Assembly (NCBI RefSeq): GCF_000215935.2
Contig: NZ_AFNU02000001.1
Location: forward strand, 496,001-560,000
Length of the DNA: 64,000 nt
Direction: 5' to 3'
DNA from: Haloplasma contractile SSD-17B
Lineage (GTDB): Bacteria; Bacillota_I; Bacilli_A; Haloplasmatales; Haloplasmataceae
Below, piece after piece: positions 46,225-54,850 of this stretch (the first letter of the stretch is position 1; each line of letters starts with the position of its first letter). The translations under genes and the position numbers were made by a program. Below the pieces are notes generated by a model that did no database searches, was not told the DNA's origin, and worked only from the letters and a program-made list of their open reading frames with translations.

Positions 46225-47401
46225 CCTCATTTCTCCTTTGAAATTTTGCTATGTTCTCATATGTCCGCACAAAAAACGTATAACGATACGAATCATCTTG
46301 AGGTTCCTCATTAACCAAGTACAAATCGAGAATTTCATCAATTTCGTCCTCAAAATGACTTGTTATTTGTTTTTTTACCAACGATTTGGCAGCTTTTTTA
46401 GAGCTTGTTTGATCGTACTCTCTTATTATAACATCTTTTTCATAATAGTGAATTTTTTTTAATGAAAATGGTAATTTTAATGAGAAAATGGTAAGCGACT
46501 GTTCTGTTGTTTCTTGATCAAACTGTTCATAATGATTATTAAATTTCTTTAAATTTATATCAAATCCAAACGCATTGTAAATTTTCTCTGTATAGATTTT
46601 CCCAGTATACTTAGTCTCTTGTTCTTCTTTAGGTATTTCTACCGTTTTTGTATGCCAGACCTCAGCAAATACTTTTCCCTGCGCCGGAATGTAAAACGGA
46701 TGCTCTTCTTCTTCTTCATTGTTAGTATTATTATGTCTTAAATTACCGGTTACAATTACAGAACCTTTACTCACATACTGATTATGATTGACAAGTGGAA
46801 TCCCATGTGCAACTTGAAACTGTTTAATCACACCATCAAAATCCGCTACTAAATCACCAGCTCCATCCATATACTGCACCTGATGATTAACAATACTAGG
46901 TTCTAATATTGTAACATGTAAATTGGTTCCATTTCTTGATACACTAATCCATTCAAAATCACTAAACTCTTTCCTTAATTCTAAATTGATTTCATGCAAG
47001 TCACCATTTAAAAATGATAACATGTACCGCTCATCTATGTGGGCATTAATCATATCTTCAATCTTATCATTTTGATTGGTATTCGTTGAAAAGGTAATAT
47101 CTTTAATCGTTAGCGTATTAAAATATAGGATAAACAGGAACAAAACAATACCAATAACGACACCGGGTTGATGCTTAAGAATTTTAAGCCATGCTAAAGG
47201 GCCATAAAACCGTTTTATTTTATAGTCTACTTCTTCCTTTTTTAATGATTTCAAAAAAAGGTAAGGAATGCGAATCTCTACTTTATTTTGGTCTATTTTT
47301 TTTAAATTATATTCTCGTTCCATTTTTTTAGATAGACGCTTCAGATCTTTTTGGTCTAGAATGACCGAAACTTCAGAAAACTCATAAACCCTATCCTTCA
47401 T
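46196..47401 (-). CDS. yqfD: Sporulation protein YqfD
   Basis: A 401-residue membrane protein of the YqfD family, known from sigma-E controlled sporulation genes. An N-terminal basic domain (about 1-85) precedes one strong membrane helix (VVIGIVLFLFILYFN) and a large extracytoplasmic region with conserved WISVSRNGTNLHVTILEP and the GDLVADFDGVI segment. GGAG lies nine bases before the ATG at 47401. It overlaps yqfC by 11 bases. Its presence points to sporulation ancestry or capacity. Confidence 0.9.
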   Translation of the reverse strand: MKDRVYEFSEVSVILDQKDLKRLSKKMEREYNLKKIDQNKVEIRIPYLFLKSLKKEEVDYKIKRFYGPLAWLKILKHQPGVVIGIVLFLFILYFNTLTIKDITFSTNTNQNDKIEDMINAHIDERYMLSFLNGDLHEINLELRKEFSDFEWISVSRNGTNLHVTILEPSIVNHQVQYMDGAGDLVADFDGVIKQFQVAHGIPLVNHNQYVSKGSVIVTGNLRHNNTNNEEEEEHPFYIPAQGKVFAEVWHTKTVEIPKEEQETKYTGKIYTEKIYNAFGFDINLKKFNNHYEQFDQETTEQSLTIFSLKLPFSLKKIHYYEKDVIIREYDQTSSKKAAKSLVKKQITSHFEDEIDEILDLYLVNEEPQDDSYRYTFFVRTYENIAKFQRRNEDEQLQKADN

Positions 47402-47663
47402 TACGATCATCTCCAAAGTGAAGGTCATGAATGTCGCCAATGATTTCTATATAGTATTTGCTCATTTTGACGATTTTTAAGTTCTTCCCTATTATTGAAA
47501 GTTCTTTTAATTGAATTTTTTCTTCACCAATTTCTAAGATCTCGCTATAATTCTGGATATAGATATTGTTCTTGTTTAAAATCGTAATCTTTTGCATATT
47601 ATAAAGCATCTTCTCATTTACACTTCTCACATTATTAAATAAATCTGTTATCTTTTTTTTCAT
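47391..47663 (-). CDS. yqfC: Sporulation protein YqfC
   Basis: A 90-residue protein of the YqfC/YabP family: it has the beta-rich core of the family, with NMQKITILNKNNIYIQNYSEI and the closing IEIIGDIHDLHFG. AGGTG lies six bases before the ATG at 47663. Always next to yqfD in spore formers; the pair acts in the mother cell during cortex formation. First gene of the yqfC-yqfD-phoH-ybeY-dgkA-cdd series. Confidence 0.85.
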   Translation of the reverse strand: MKKKITDLFNNVRSVNEKMLYNMQKITILNKNNIYIQNYSEILEIGEEKIQLKELSIIGKNLKIVKMSKYYIEIIGDIHDLHFGDDRNEG

Positions 47664-47734
47664 AATTATCACCTAAGACAATTATATGAAACAAGGACGA
47701 ATACTAAAACTAATTAACGCCTAATTCATCAAAT

Positions 47735-47786
47735 CTAAAAAAATAAAATCCAAAATCTAGGTGTTCACCCGTTGGTTTTGGATTTT
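47735..47786 (-). terminator. Terminator of the rhomboid-like gene
   Basis: AAAATCCAAAA (47745-47755) pairs with TTTTGGATTTT (47776-47786); on the minus strand ATTTTTTT follows. It lies 24 bases after the stop. Confidence 0.75.
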
Positions 47787-47809
47787 AATGACTTTTTATG
47801 TAATAAACC

Positions 47810-48964
47810 CTACTCAAGACCAGTCAATATACTTATAGAAAGAATCGCAAGGTAACCAAGCAAAAATAGGATTCGCTTCAGAATAGATTTTGACTTTTTC
47901 TTCGGAAGTCCAAGAATAACTGATCCTAAAAGACCTCCTAAAAATGCTCCAGAAATAGCTATTAGTTCATTATAACTAGTAATAAATGCGTAAATGAAGA
48001 AAATTCCTATAAACGGTACAACCATTTTGCGAAACGACATCATCAAATAACGTCTATAATTAAAACTAGCATAACCAATTGCAGTAACCAACCCAATGAC
48101 AATAGGAAAGAAACCAAATTGATGCTCAGTTGTTAGTGCAAAGCTTACTGAATTTGATAAACCTATGGAAAATAAGGCAATCCCTAGAAAGCGCATTGTT
48201 CCATACAATTTCTCAGTAAAACGACCAAAATAACTAGTAAAGATAGCAGCAGCGATCAACTGGAAAATGTCTCGACTCACAAAACTGTTAGTAATGAACA
48301 GCCAGTAAGCCCCTTCTTGTACTCCCTGTTGTGTTAAGGCAAATGGTCTAATTTGATCAGTTTGGTTCTCTAGAACATTTAAATATGCAAATGATAAAAA
48401 CCATAGTACATTAAGTGAAATAAGCAGTATATATCCCCAAGGTTTATCTGTATACGTAAGCATTGAACGTATTTTCCGTAAATGTAAGATTCCCTCTTTA
48501 TTAATTAATTGGCTAAGTTCAGAAAAAGAATGCGTTAAATTTGCTGTTTTTATAGCTGGAAAATCTTCTAGAATAATCGGATGACTAAGTAAATCCTCTA
48601 CTGAGTCAATCGATACAAATTCAACATTTTTCGGTAGCTGATCAACATCAAATTTAATGTTGCAGTCTACCGATATAAATAAGATACTAGGACTTGGTAT
48701 TAAGTAAGTCTTTGTCATCTTTTTCTTAACAGATTTTAACTTATGCTCTAAGTGGACGATTGCTTCAGAACTATGAAGGCGTTCTGTCGATATAAATACA
48801 AGATCATATAGCGGATGAGAAAAGTTTTCTAACATTTTTTCTGGTATATTAAAGAGTGAAAAATTCTCTTTTTTAAGAAAGTAATTGACAATATTTAAAG
48901 CAAGTTCTTCCTTATCACTATACCTAATCTCATATGTATCAACTGCTGGTTTTTTCTTATCCAT
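47810..48964 (-). CDS. Rhomboid-fold membrane protein, probably inactive
   Basis: A 384-residue protein with a cytoplasmic N-terminal part of about 170 residues and six or more membrane helices after it. The architecture resembles YqgP/GluP rhomboid proteases, and YFGRFTEKLYG resembles the rhomboid G-x-x-x-E-x-x-x-G element. The catalytic G-x-S-G serine is not found: the expected site reads FGFFPIVIGL, and no histidine is seen in the later helix (ISGAFLGGLLGS). If the family call is right this is a pseudoprotease. Moderate confidence only; it could be another helical membrane family. Confidence 0.55.
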   Translation of the reverse strand: MDKKKPAVDTYEIRYSDKEELALNIVNYFLKKENFSLFNIPEKMLENFSHPLYDLVFISTERLHSSEAIVHLEHKLKSVKKKMTKTYLIPSPSILFISVDCNIKFDVDQLPKNVEFVSIDSVEDLLSHPIILEDFPAIKTANLTHSFSELSQLINKEGILHLRKIRSMLTYTDKPWGYILLISLNVLWFLSFAYLNVLENQTDQIRPFALTQQGVQEGAYWLFITNSFVSRDIFQLIAAAIFTSYFGRFTEKLYGTMRFLGIALFSIGLSNSVSFALTTEHQFGFFPIVIGLVTAIGYASFNYRRYLMMSFRKMVVPFIGIFFIYAFITSYNELIAISGAFLGGLLGSVILGLPKKKSKSILKRILFLLGYLAILSISILTGLE

Positions 48965-48999
48965 CTCATCACCCCTATAATTTTAATTAAAACAAAAAC

Positions 49000-49028
49000 A
49001 TTATTAGATACGCTCTGTACCTAATAAT
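49000..49028. terminator. Hairpin between rluD and the rhomboid-like gene
   Basis: ATTATTAGATAC and GTACCTAATAAT form an 11- to 12-base near-perfect stem, T-rich on both sides. It probably ends the rluD transcript on the minus strand, about 257 bases after the stop. Confidence 0.55.
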
Positions 49029-49284
49029 ATCTTTTTATTTTTTTATGAATGAACCGTTAAGCCATTACTTACTTTTATTATAAACAAGTTTTAACTAAAA
49101 CGCTACTACAACGCTACATATGACGACTAGTTAGAGAACGTTCATCTTACTACCTTGTATAGAGGTTTTAGTATCTCATGTAATTCTTTGAGAATTTCTA
49201 GCCCCAAAAACAACATTGATTCATACATAATTAAATATATTATTCAAAACAGAGTTAATTCGTTTAATAATTTAAGTAAAACTA
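49029..49284. other. Intergenic remainder after rluD
   Basis: With the hairpin before it, this makes a 320-base gap between rluD and the rhomboid-like gene. Nothing with a ribosome site or a conserved motif is seen. Confidence 0.5.
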
Positions 49285-50193
49285 CTATTCAGCTCGTAAA
49301 TGGTCGATAAACTGGTTAAAGTAGTCCGGTAATGGAACTTCAAATTCCATATATTCTTCGGTTGTTGGATGTATAAATCCTAATTTTGCAGCATGAAGGA
49401 ACTGTCCCTTTTCACCAATCACCTTGCGGCGACCATATTTAGGGTCTCCAACTAATGGATGATCGATATATCTGAGATGCACTCTTATTTGATGCGTCCT
49501 ACCTGTTTCTAATACACATTTAATAAGCGTATAGTCTCCTAAACGTTCAACTACTTCAAAATGCGTAACAGCCGACCGACCACCAGCTACAACGGCCATC
49601 TTTTTACGGTCTTTAGGGTCGCGTCCTATTGGTGCATCGATTGTTCCCTTGTTATGGGCAATCGTTCCATAAACTAACGCACAATACTCTCGCGTTGTAG
49701 TTTTATCTTTAAATTGCTTTGCTAAAAAATTATGTGCATGATCGTTTTTAGCCATTACGAGTAAACCAGTCGTATCCTTATCGATTCGATGAACAACACC
49801 AGGTCTTAACTCACCATTAATCCCAGATAAATGATTACAATGATAAAGAGCTGCATTTACGAGAGTGCCTGTATAATGACCTTGACTAGGGTGCACGACC
49901 ATGCCACTCGCTTTGTTAATGACGATTACATCTTTATCTTGGAAATGAATATCAATCGGGATATTTTCTGGTACTAGTTCCGTTATTTCTGGATCCTTTT
50001 CATAAATGGTGATAATGTCTCCCCATTTTACATGATAATTTGGTTTTTCACTTTGTTTATTTACTTCAACTTGTTCGTCTTTAATCATCTTTTTTATCTG
50101 ATTACGACTAAAGTTAGGAAACTTATCAGCGACTAATTTATCGATTCGCTCACCATGGTCTTCCTCTTGTACGATATATGTCATTTTTTCCAT
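49285..50193 (-). CDS. rluD: Large-subunit pseudouridine synthase RluD-like
   Basis: Makes pseudouridines in 23S rRNA. The 302-residue protein has an N-terminal S4 RNA-binding domain (ERIDKLVADKFPNFSRN), then the RluA-type catalytic core with the aspartate in VHRIDKDTTGL, and LETGRTHQIRVH. AGGTG lies five to six bases before the ATG. Follows lspA by 52 bases, the same lspA-ylyB order as in B. subtilis. Confidence 0.94.
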   Translation of the reverse strand: MEKMTYIVQEEDHGERIDKLVADKFPNFSRNQIKKMIKDEQVEVNKQSEKPNYHVKWGDIITIYEKDPEITELVPENIPIDIHFQDKDVIVINKASGMVVHPSQGHYTGTLVNAALYHCNHLSGINGELRPGVVHRIDKDTTGLLVMAKNDHAHNFLAKQFKDKTTTREYCALVYGTIAHNKGTIDAPIGRDPKDRKKMAVVAGGRSAVTHFEVVERLGDYTLIKCVLETGRTHQIRVHLRYIDHPLVGDPKYGRRKVIGEKGQFLHAAKLGFIHPTTEEYMEFEVPLPDYFNQFIDHLRAE

Positions 50194-50245
50194 TTGATCA
50201 CCTACAACTTACTTATATTTTTTTGTGTACATTACTCAGTTATGA

Positions 50246-50704
50246 TTATTGTTCAAAAAATAAAATATAAACGATTAAAAATCCCACTCCGATGGTTAAA
50301 CACATATCTGCAACATTAAAGACTGGGAAATTATAGTTGAATATATAGAAGTCTAAGAAATCAACTACCTCTTCACGCCATATACGGTCAATAAAATTAC
50401 CAATGGCACCAGAAATCATGAGCAGAATTCCCCATGTAAATAGTGGTTTATTAGTTATGTCTCCATCCTTCTTTAACATATAAGATAAAACGAGAAGGAC
50501 TAAAATTGTAATCGGAATAAAGATGTCCATTCTCCCTTCCATCATACCCCATGCAGCACCACGATTTCGGTGAGAGGTAATGCTAAAGAAGTCACCTATT
50601 ACAGGGATATCCTGTCCTAGATGCATGTTGTGTACAATAACAAATTTAGTAACTTGATCTAACAAGACAAGCCCTACAATAATTCCTATGTATGCGATTA
50701 TCAT
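50246..50704 (-). CDS. lspA: Lipoprotein signal peptidase
   Basis: Membrane aspartyl protease (signal peptidase II) that cuts lipoprotein signal peptides. The 152-residue protein has four membrane helices, HRNRGAAWGM, GAIGNFIDRI and FNVADMCLTIG, with the two catalytic aspartates in the last two. GGAGGAG precedes the ATG. Confidence 0.96.
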   Translation of the reverse strand: MIIAYIGIIVGLVLLDQVTKFVIVHNMHLGQDIPVIGDFFSITSHRNRGAAWGMMEGRMDIFIPITILVLLVLSYMLKKDGDITNKPLFTWGILLMISGAIGNFIDRIWREEVVDFLDFYIFNYNFPVFNVADMCLTIGVGFLIVYILFFEQ

Positions 50705-50766
50705 TTTTTCTCCTCCATCAGATATATGTATAAAGTTATTATATCATAAATCTCATTATAACAAAG

Positions 50767-51150
50767 TTAAGATGACACATATACTTTTAAAAAATATGAG
50801 ATTGTTAGATATAATGGGGTAATTACTAAAATAGAATATTGAATAAAGTACGTGATATTTTGTAAATTCACGCGCTTAAGGTCTAGTTCATTATATTTAA
50901 AATATTGTTTAATCACGTAGATCACTACTTTATCCAGTAATAGGAATGTAATCATTAGTGGGAAGACGAGAACAATAAATAAATCCATCCACTCAAACAT
51001 CATTAGATTCACTAACAATAGTACAATTGGAAACTGAATCAAAATATAAAGAATGCTCGAATATAGAGTCACCTTACCTACTGTTGTTTCATTTTGTGTC
51101 AATAAGTTTAAATTTATAAATTCCTGATAGTATCGTTTATAATTTTTCAT
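50767..51150 (-). CDS. Small membrane protein, unknown
   Basis: A 127-residue protein with three or four hydrophobic segments (ILYILIQFPIVLLLVN, LFIVLVFPLMITFLLL, ISYFIQYSILVITPLY-like) and basic, Asn/Tyr-rich loops. Not recognised. AAGGTG lies nine bases before the ATG at 51150, which overlaps the end of the PDZ-Lon protease gene by 14 bases, so it is probably translated with it. It may be a partner or regulator of that protease; inference from position only. Confidence 0.6.
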   Translation of the reverse strand: MKNYKRYYQEFINLNLLTQNETTVGKVTLYSSILYILIQFPIVLLLVNLMMFEWMDLFIVLVFPLMITFLLLDKVVIYVIKQYFKYNELDLKRVNLQNITYFIQYSILVITPLYLTISYFLKVYVSS

Positions 51151-52441
51151 AGTTACCATCACCTTCATAGTTATGCAAATAATCAATTGCCTCTTCAATA
51201 GTTGCAACGGGTACAACAATCATATCCGAATCTAGTTCATTATTGATTTGATTTGCACGTTCATATAAGTTATAAATTCCACCGTTCGAAACAACTAGTG
51301 TATTAGGTGCAAAGAAGATATCAACCTCCTGTTTGATTGCACCGACTACCTTCTGTTCAATACCACCAATACGTCCTACTGTACCATCTAAACCAATGGT
51401 ACCTGTCCCTGCTATTTTTAAACCATGAGTGATATCTTTAGTTGTAATCTCATTATAGACAGCAAGTGTCTGCATTAAACCACCAGAGCCACCATATCCC
51501 TTCTTACTTATAGTAAACTTAGGTGAACCTTGCATGGTTTCATATTTCGTATAGCCATGAAGTCCATAAGTAGATAATTCATCACGATATGATTTATGAG
51601 TTGTGACTGTAATTTCTATTCCGTCCCGTATAAGCGTAATCTGAATATCTTGTTTATATGGAATATCAGATATATATTTCTTAAAATCACCTAGGCTCGA
51701 TATAGGTTGGTCGTTAACCGCTATAATATGATCACCTCTAATTAAATCATTTTTAGCAGCGAATTCCTCATAGACATGAGATACTATAATTCCACCATTT
51801 GTTGATTCATCAGCTATCATTCCGATCATGCTTCGGTCGACTTTTTCTAATGAAACCTGAATCGATTCCTTATTTCTCAAAATAGTTAAGTCAACTTGAT
51901 CATAAAAGTTAATGTTTTTTGATACTGTATCAAATGTTTTTAAATTCGTTATCTTATTTCCATTAATAGCCGTAATGATATCTCCAATTTTAATTTGATT
52001 GAATGCTTCATAACCATCACCAATATACGTAATGATAACACCATTCTCATTATAGGTAAGTGAATGTTCTGCTTCCGTATAGGCTAATATAATAGAATGA
52101 TAAATAGACTGTTCTTTTTCAAGTGACATATAGTTGGTACGCTCTTCATTCGTTAATTTACTATAAGTCCCTGTAAGCTCTTCTATTTCTGTATAGTTAA
52201 GTTTCTCTGCCAATAGATATTGAAAAATGGATGGCTCTGTATACACTCTTACATAGCTAGTATAAAATTCGCCAGAAGGATTTTGTTCATGTTCCACCTC
52301 GATTACTTGATCAACAGGTGTGATTCCTCCAGGTAAATAGACTTCATAGGGTAATTTGATTGTTAGTAGGCAAATAATAGCGATGTATATAATTCCTATA
52401 ACAACTAAGGATCGTTTGTGATCGTTTAACCAATACTTCAT
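51137..52441 (-). CDS. PDZ-containing Lon-like membrane protease (YlbL/SepM type)
   Basis: A 434-residue protein: N-terminal membrane helix (SLVVIGIIYIAIICLLTI), ectodomain starting with YLPGGITPV, two PDZ domains (about 125-210 and 215-300, each with a GDxI-x-AxN-type motif: GDIITAING, GDHIIAVND), then a Lon S16 domain. The serine is in SGGLMQTLAVYN and the lysine in GGIEQKVVGA. B. subtilis YlbL and streptococcal SepM are shorter and have one PDZ. Acts outside the membrane. GAGGTGG lies five bases before the ATG. Confidence 0.9.
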   Translation of the reverse strand: MKYWLNDHKRSLVVIGIIYIAIICLLTIKLPYEVYLPGGITPVDQVIEVEHEQNPSGEFYTSYVRVYTEPSIFQYLLAEKLNYTEIEELTGTYSKLTNEERTNYMSLEKEQSIYHSIILAYTEAEHSLTYNENGVIITYIGDGYEAFNQIKIGDIITAINGNKITNLKTFDTVSKNINFYDQVDLTILRNKESIQVSLEKVDRSMIGMIADESTNGGIIVSHVYEEFAAKNDLIRGDHIIAVNDQPISSLGDFKKYISDIPYKQDIQITLIRDGIEITVTTHKSYRDELSTYGLHGYTKYETMQGSPKFTISKKGYGGSGGLMQTLAVYNEITTKDITHGLKIAGTGTIGLDGTVGRIGGIEQKVVGAIKQEVDIFFAPNTLVVSNGGIYNLYERANQINNELDSDMIVVPVATIEEAIDYLHNYEGDGNYEKL

Positions 52442-52475
52442 TATACCCACCTCGCATTTAAATAGATAATCTTCC

Positions 52476-52955
52476 TTATTTTGAGAGTTCAGATTTTAAA
52501 TATACATCTATTCTATGCAATTCCCGATATTTTACTTTAGCAGAATCTAACATTCGTTTTGCCGCAACATTTTCTTTTGATCCGTTATATTTATCTTCCA
52601 TATAGATAATTTCTCTTATTCCACTTTGAATAATGAGTTTTGTACACTCATTACATGGGAATAATGTAACGTAAATTCTACAATCTTTTAAAGAAGTAGT
52701 ACTGTTTAAAATTGCATTGGGTTCAGCGTGTACAACATAAGGATATTTTGTGTCTAAAAAGTCACCCTTCCGCTCCCAAGGAAAATCACGATCGTTGCAA
52801 CCTACGGGAAGTCCATTATAACCGATCCCCACAATACGTTTATCAGGGTTGACAATACATGCTCCAACTTGAGTATTCTGGTCTTTACTTCTTAAAGCGG
52901 ATAGTTTTGCCACTCCCATAAAATAATCATCCCAGCTAATGTAGTCTTCTCTCAT
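52476..52955 (-). CDS. dCMP/deoxycytidylate deaminase (ComEB-like)
   Basis: A 159-residue zinc deaminase that makes dUMP from dCMP. Zinc ligands are in VHAEPNAIL (His and catalytic Glu) and FPCNECTK. It starts MREDYISWDDYFMGVA, the standard ComEB opening. AGAGGTG lies six bases before the ATG at 52955, in the same context as at cdd. The next gene downstream on this strand is the YlbL-like protease gene, starting about 35 bases further on. Confidence 0.93.
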   Translation of the reverse strand: MREDYISWDDYFMGVAKLSALRSKDQNTQVGACIVNPDKRIVGIGYNGLPVGCNDRDFPWERKGDFLDTKYPYVVHAEPNAILNSTTSLKDCRIYVTLFPCNECTKLIIQSGIREIIYMEDKYNGSKENVAAKRMLDSAKVKYRELHRIDVYLKSELSK

Positions 52956-53394
52956 TATAAACACCTCTTATATTTCATTGTTATCATGATCGACATAACG
53001 CTAGTCTAATACTAATAGTTACCATATCAGTTTATTTTAAACATGCATATTATATCATATTTTTCCAAACAAGTGAAAAAAACTTTTTAACTGTCTATAA
53101 TGCCCTAGCATTTAGTACGAAATTATAAAGGATTGAGTGAGTTTTATTTTCGTTCCGTTAGTGAAACCTGTTGTCATTACAAATCCAGCAATGCTTGTGT
53201 CAACACAAAGTAGTAAAAGTAATTCTGTACTCTTACGGTTCTATCTTTCAAAATATAAACAAAATTATAAAACTTCATACTCACGATCCTTAATGAATTT
53301 TGGTTAGTAACAGATTGATTACATTATATATCTCAGTTCAATTACATTTGTACAGACCAATACCGTTAATTGGACTTAATCAAGTTAGATCTCA
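52956..53394. other. Intergenic region rnfB-dCMP deaminase
   Basis: About 440 bases downstream of the rnf operon and upstream of the deaminase gene. AT-rich; a short palindrome TTGTGT-CA-ACACAA occurs near 53195-53209. No gene with a ribosome site seen; the deaminase promoter should lie here. Confidence 0.5.
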
Positions 53395-53439
53395 TCAAAA
53401 AAAACTGCCACAAATAGGGCACTCCCCTATCGTGACAGC
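53395..53439 (-). terminator. Terminator of the rnf operon
   Basis: On the minus strand CTGTCACGATAGGG pairs with CCCTATTTGTGGCAG, with a small interior mismatch, and a run of Ts follows. It lies 12 bases after the rnfB stop. Confidence 0.88.
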
Positions 53440-53450
53440 TTAACACTTCA

Positions 53451-54029
53451 TTACTTGTTCATAATGTCGTCGATTTTATCCTTGTTGTCACCTTTTGCTT
53501 TTAAAGGGCGACATTTTTCTAATTGTTGTTCTCCTTTAATTAACTCATCGGCAAATGCCTTACAACCTGGCGAACCACACGTTGTACAGTTGATCCCTGG
53601 TAAAAGTTCAACAATTTTATCAAAGCGTGGATCAGGGTTTGTAACATCCTTTATCTCAGGCTTCTTTCGTTTTGGTTTTGATTTAGCGTCAGCCTTTGCT
53701 GGTGCTTTTTTCTCTTCTTTAACCTCTACACTGTCAGGATCTTCACCATTTAAAATTGCACGAACCTGTGAGTAGTTTAGTTCGGTACCTGGTGTACACT
53801 GTTTAACATCTGCTTCCCCTTCTAAGAGACCATCTGCCATTCCGGCACATCCAGGATAACCACAAGCACCACAGTTAAACCCAGGTAACGCTTCTACTAT
53901 CTGATCAAAACGAGGATCAACCTCTACTTTAAACACTTGACTCGAAATCGCAAGAATCAAACCTAATACGGCTCCAATCCCACCAACGATTCCACCTACT
54001 GCTAAAATTTCCATAACATTAATATCCAT
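53451..54029 (-). CDS. rnfB: RnfB with duplicated iron-sulfur domain and no ferredoxin domain
   Basis: Rnf subunit that takes electrons from ferredoxin. The 192-residue protein has a membrane helix (about 7-30), then an iron-sulfur domain with Cys53, 56, 61, 78 (FNCGACGYPGC), a basic KAPAKADAKSKPKRKK linker, and a second copy with Cys148, 151, 156, 173 (INCTTCGSPGC). Both have the same C-x2-C-x4-C-x16-C spacing and the same lead-in (DPRFDxIVExLPG). The C-terminal ferredoxin domain with C-x2-C-x2-C-x3-C motifs normal in RnfB is absent, and the gene stops before a strong terminator. Last gene of the operon. Confidence 0.88.
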   Translation of the reverse strand: MDINVMEILAVGGIVGGIGAVLGLILAISSQVFKVEVDPRFDQIVEALPGFNCGACGYPGCAGMADGLLEGEADVKQCTPGTELNYSQVRAILNGEDPDSVEVKEEKKAPAKADAKSKPKRKKPEIKDVTNPDPRFDKIVELLPGINCTTCGSPGCKAFADELIKGEQQLEKCRPLKAKGDNKDKIDDIMNK

Positions 54030-54235
54030 TATCTCTCACCTTCTTCTCTACTATTCTCTCTATTCGTCTCGCTATAACTACATGATGATGATGAGCAGTG
54101 TTTACACTTAATTGATGGCAGTTCAAATTGCTCTGGTAATGGGGTCTTCTTATTTAAATACATGCCAAATGCATATAGTGCAACTAAAGCCACTACCAGT
54201 AAGATTGAAATAGCAAATCCTATAATATCATTCAT
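54029..54235 (-). CDS. Small Cys-rich membrane protein inserted in the rnf operon
   Basis: A 68-residue protein, one membrane helix (about 6-26), then Cys44, Cys47 and Cys52 in a C-x2-C-x4-C pattern (KCKHCSSSSC) and a charged tail. The spacing equals the first three cysteines of the RnfB cluster, but no fourth is present. It starts one base after the rnfA stop and its stop overlaps the rnfB start, so translation is tightly coupled. Not a standard Rnf subunit. It may carry or deliver iron, like NqrM for the related Na+-NQR; this is inference by analogy. Confidence 0.75.
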   Translation of the reverse strand: MNDIIGFAISILLVVALVALYAFGMYLNKKTPLPEQFELPSIKCKHCSSSSCSYSETNRENSREEGER

Positions 54236-54236
54236 A

Positions 54237-54836
54237 TTATAACGTAATTATTCCTTGGAATCCCATAAATGCTATTGCCATCAATCCTGCTGTAATTAAA
54301 GCGATTGGAGCTCCTTTGAAGTTTTCTGGAACGTTAGCATAGTTTAAACGTTCTCTTATTGTAGAGAAGATATAAATAACGAGCGTGAATCCAATTGCAC
54401 TTGCTAAACTAAATACGATCATTTCGTCTACCTCATATCCAGCACGAACATTAATTAACGCAACCCCTAAGATTGCACAGTTCGTCGTAATAAGAGGTAA
54501 GAAAATCCCAAGCATCTTATAAATAGCAGGGGCAATCTTCTTAATCGCCATCTCAACAAATTGTACAACTGAAGAGATAACTAAGATAAATACAATGTTC
54601 ACCATAAATGATATATCTAGTGATACTAGTAACGCATCTTCTTTTAATATTAATTCATATAATCCATATGTGATTGTAGATGAAAGTACCATAACGAATA
54701 CAACAGCTACACCCATACCGATCGCAGATTTACTTTTCTTCGACACTCCTAAAAACGGACAAATTCCTAAAAATTGTGCTAGGATAATATTTTGCACTAA
54801 AATTGCAAATATACCTAATGCTAATAAATCACCCAT
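54237..54836 (-). CDS. rnfA: RnfA membrane subunit
   Basis: A 199-residue protein with six membrane helices, of the RnfA/NqrE family. It has NIILAQFLGICPFLG at the start, with the conserved cysteine, and TTNCAILGVAL in the middle, with the second one; these hold an iron centre between RnfA and RnfE inside the membrane. AGAGGAGG precedes the ATG. Follows rnfE by 14 bases. Confidence 0.95.
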   Translation of the reverse strand: MGDLLALGIFAILVQNIILAQFLGICPFLGVSKKSKSAIGMGVAVVFVMVLSSTITYGLYELILKEDALLVSLDISFMVNIVFILVISSVVQFVEMAIKKIAPAIYKMLGIFLPLITTNCAILGVALINVRAGYEVDEMIVFSLASAIGFTLVIYIFSTIRERLNYANVPENFKGAPIALITAGLMAIAFMGFQGIITL

Positions 54837-54850
54837 GAGCTTCGCCTCCT

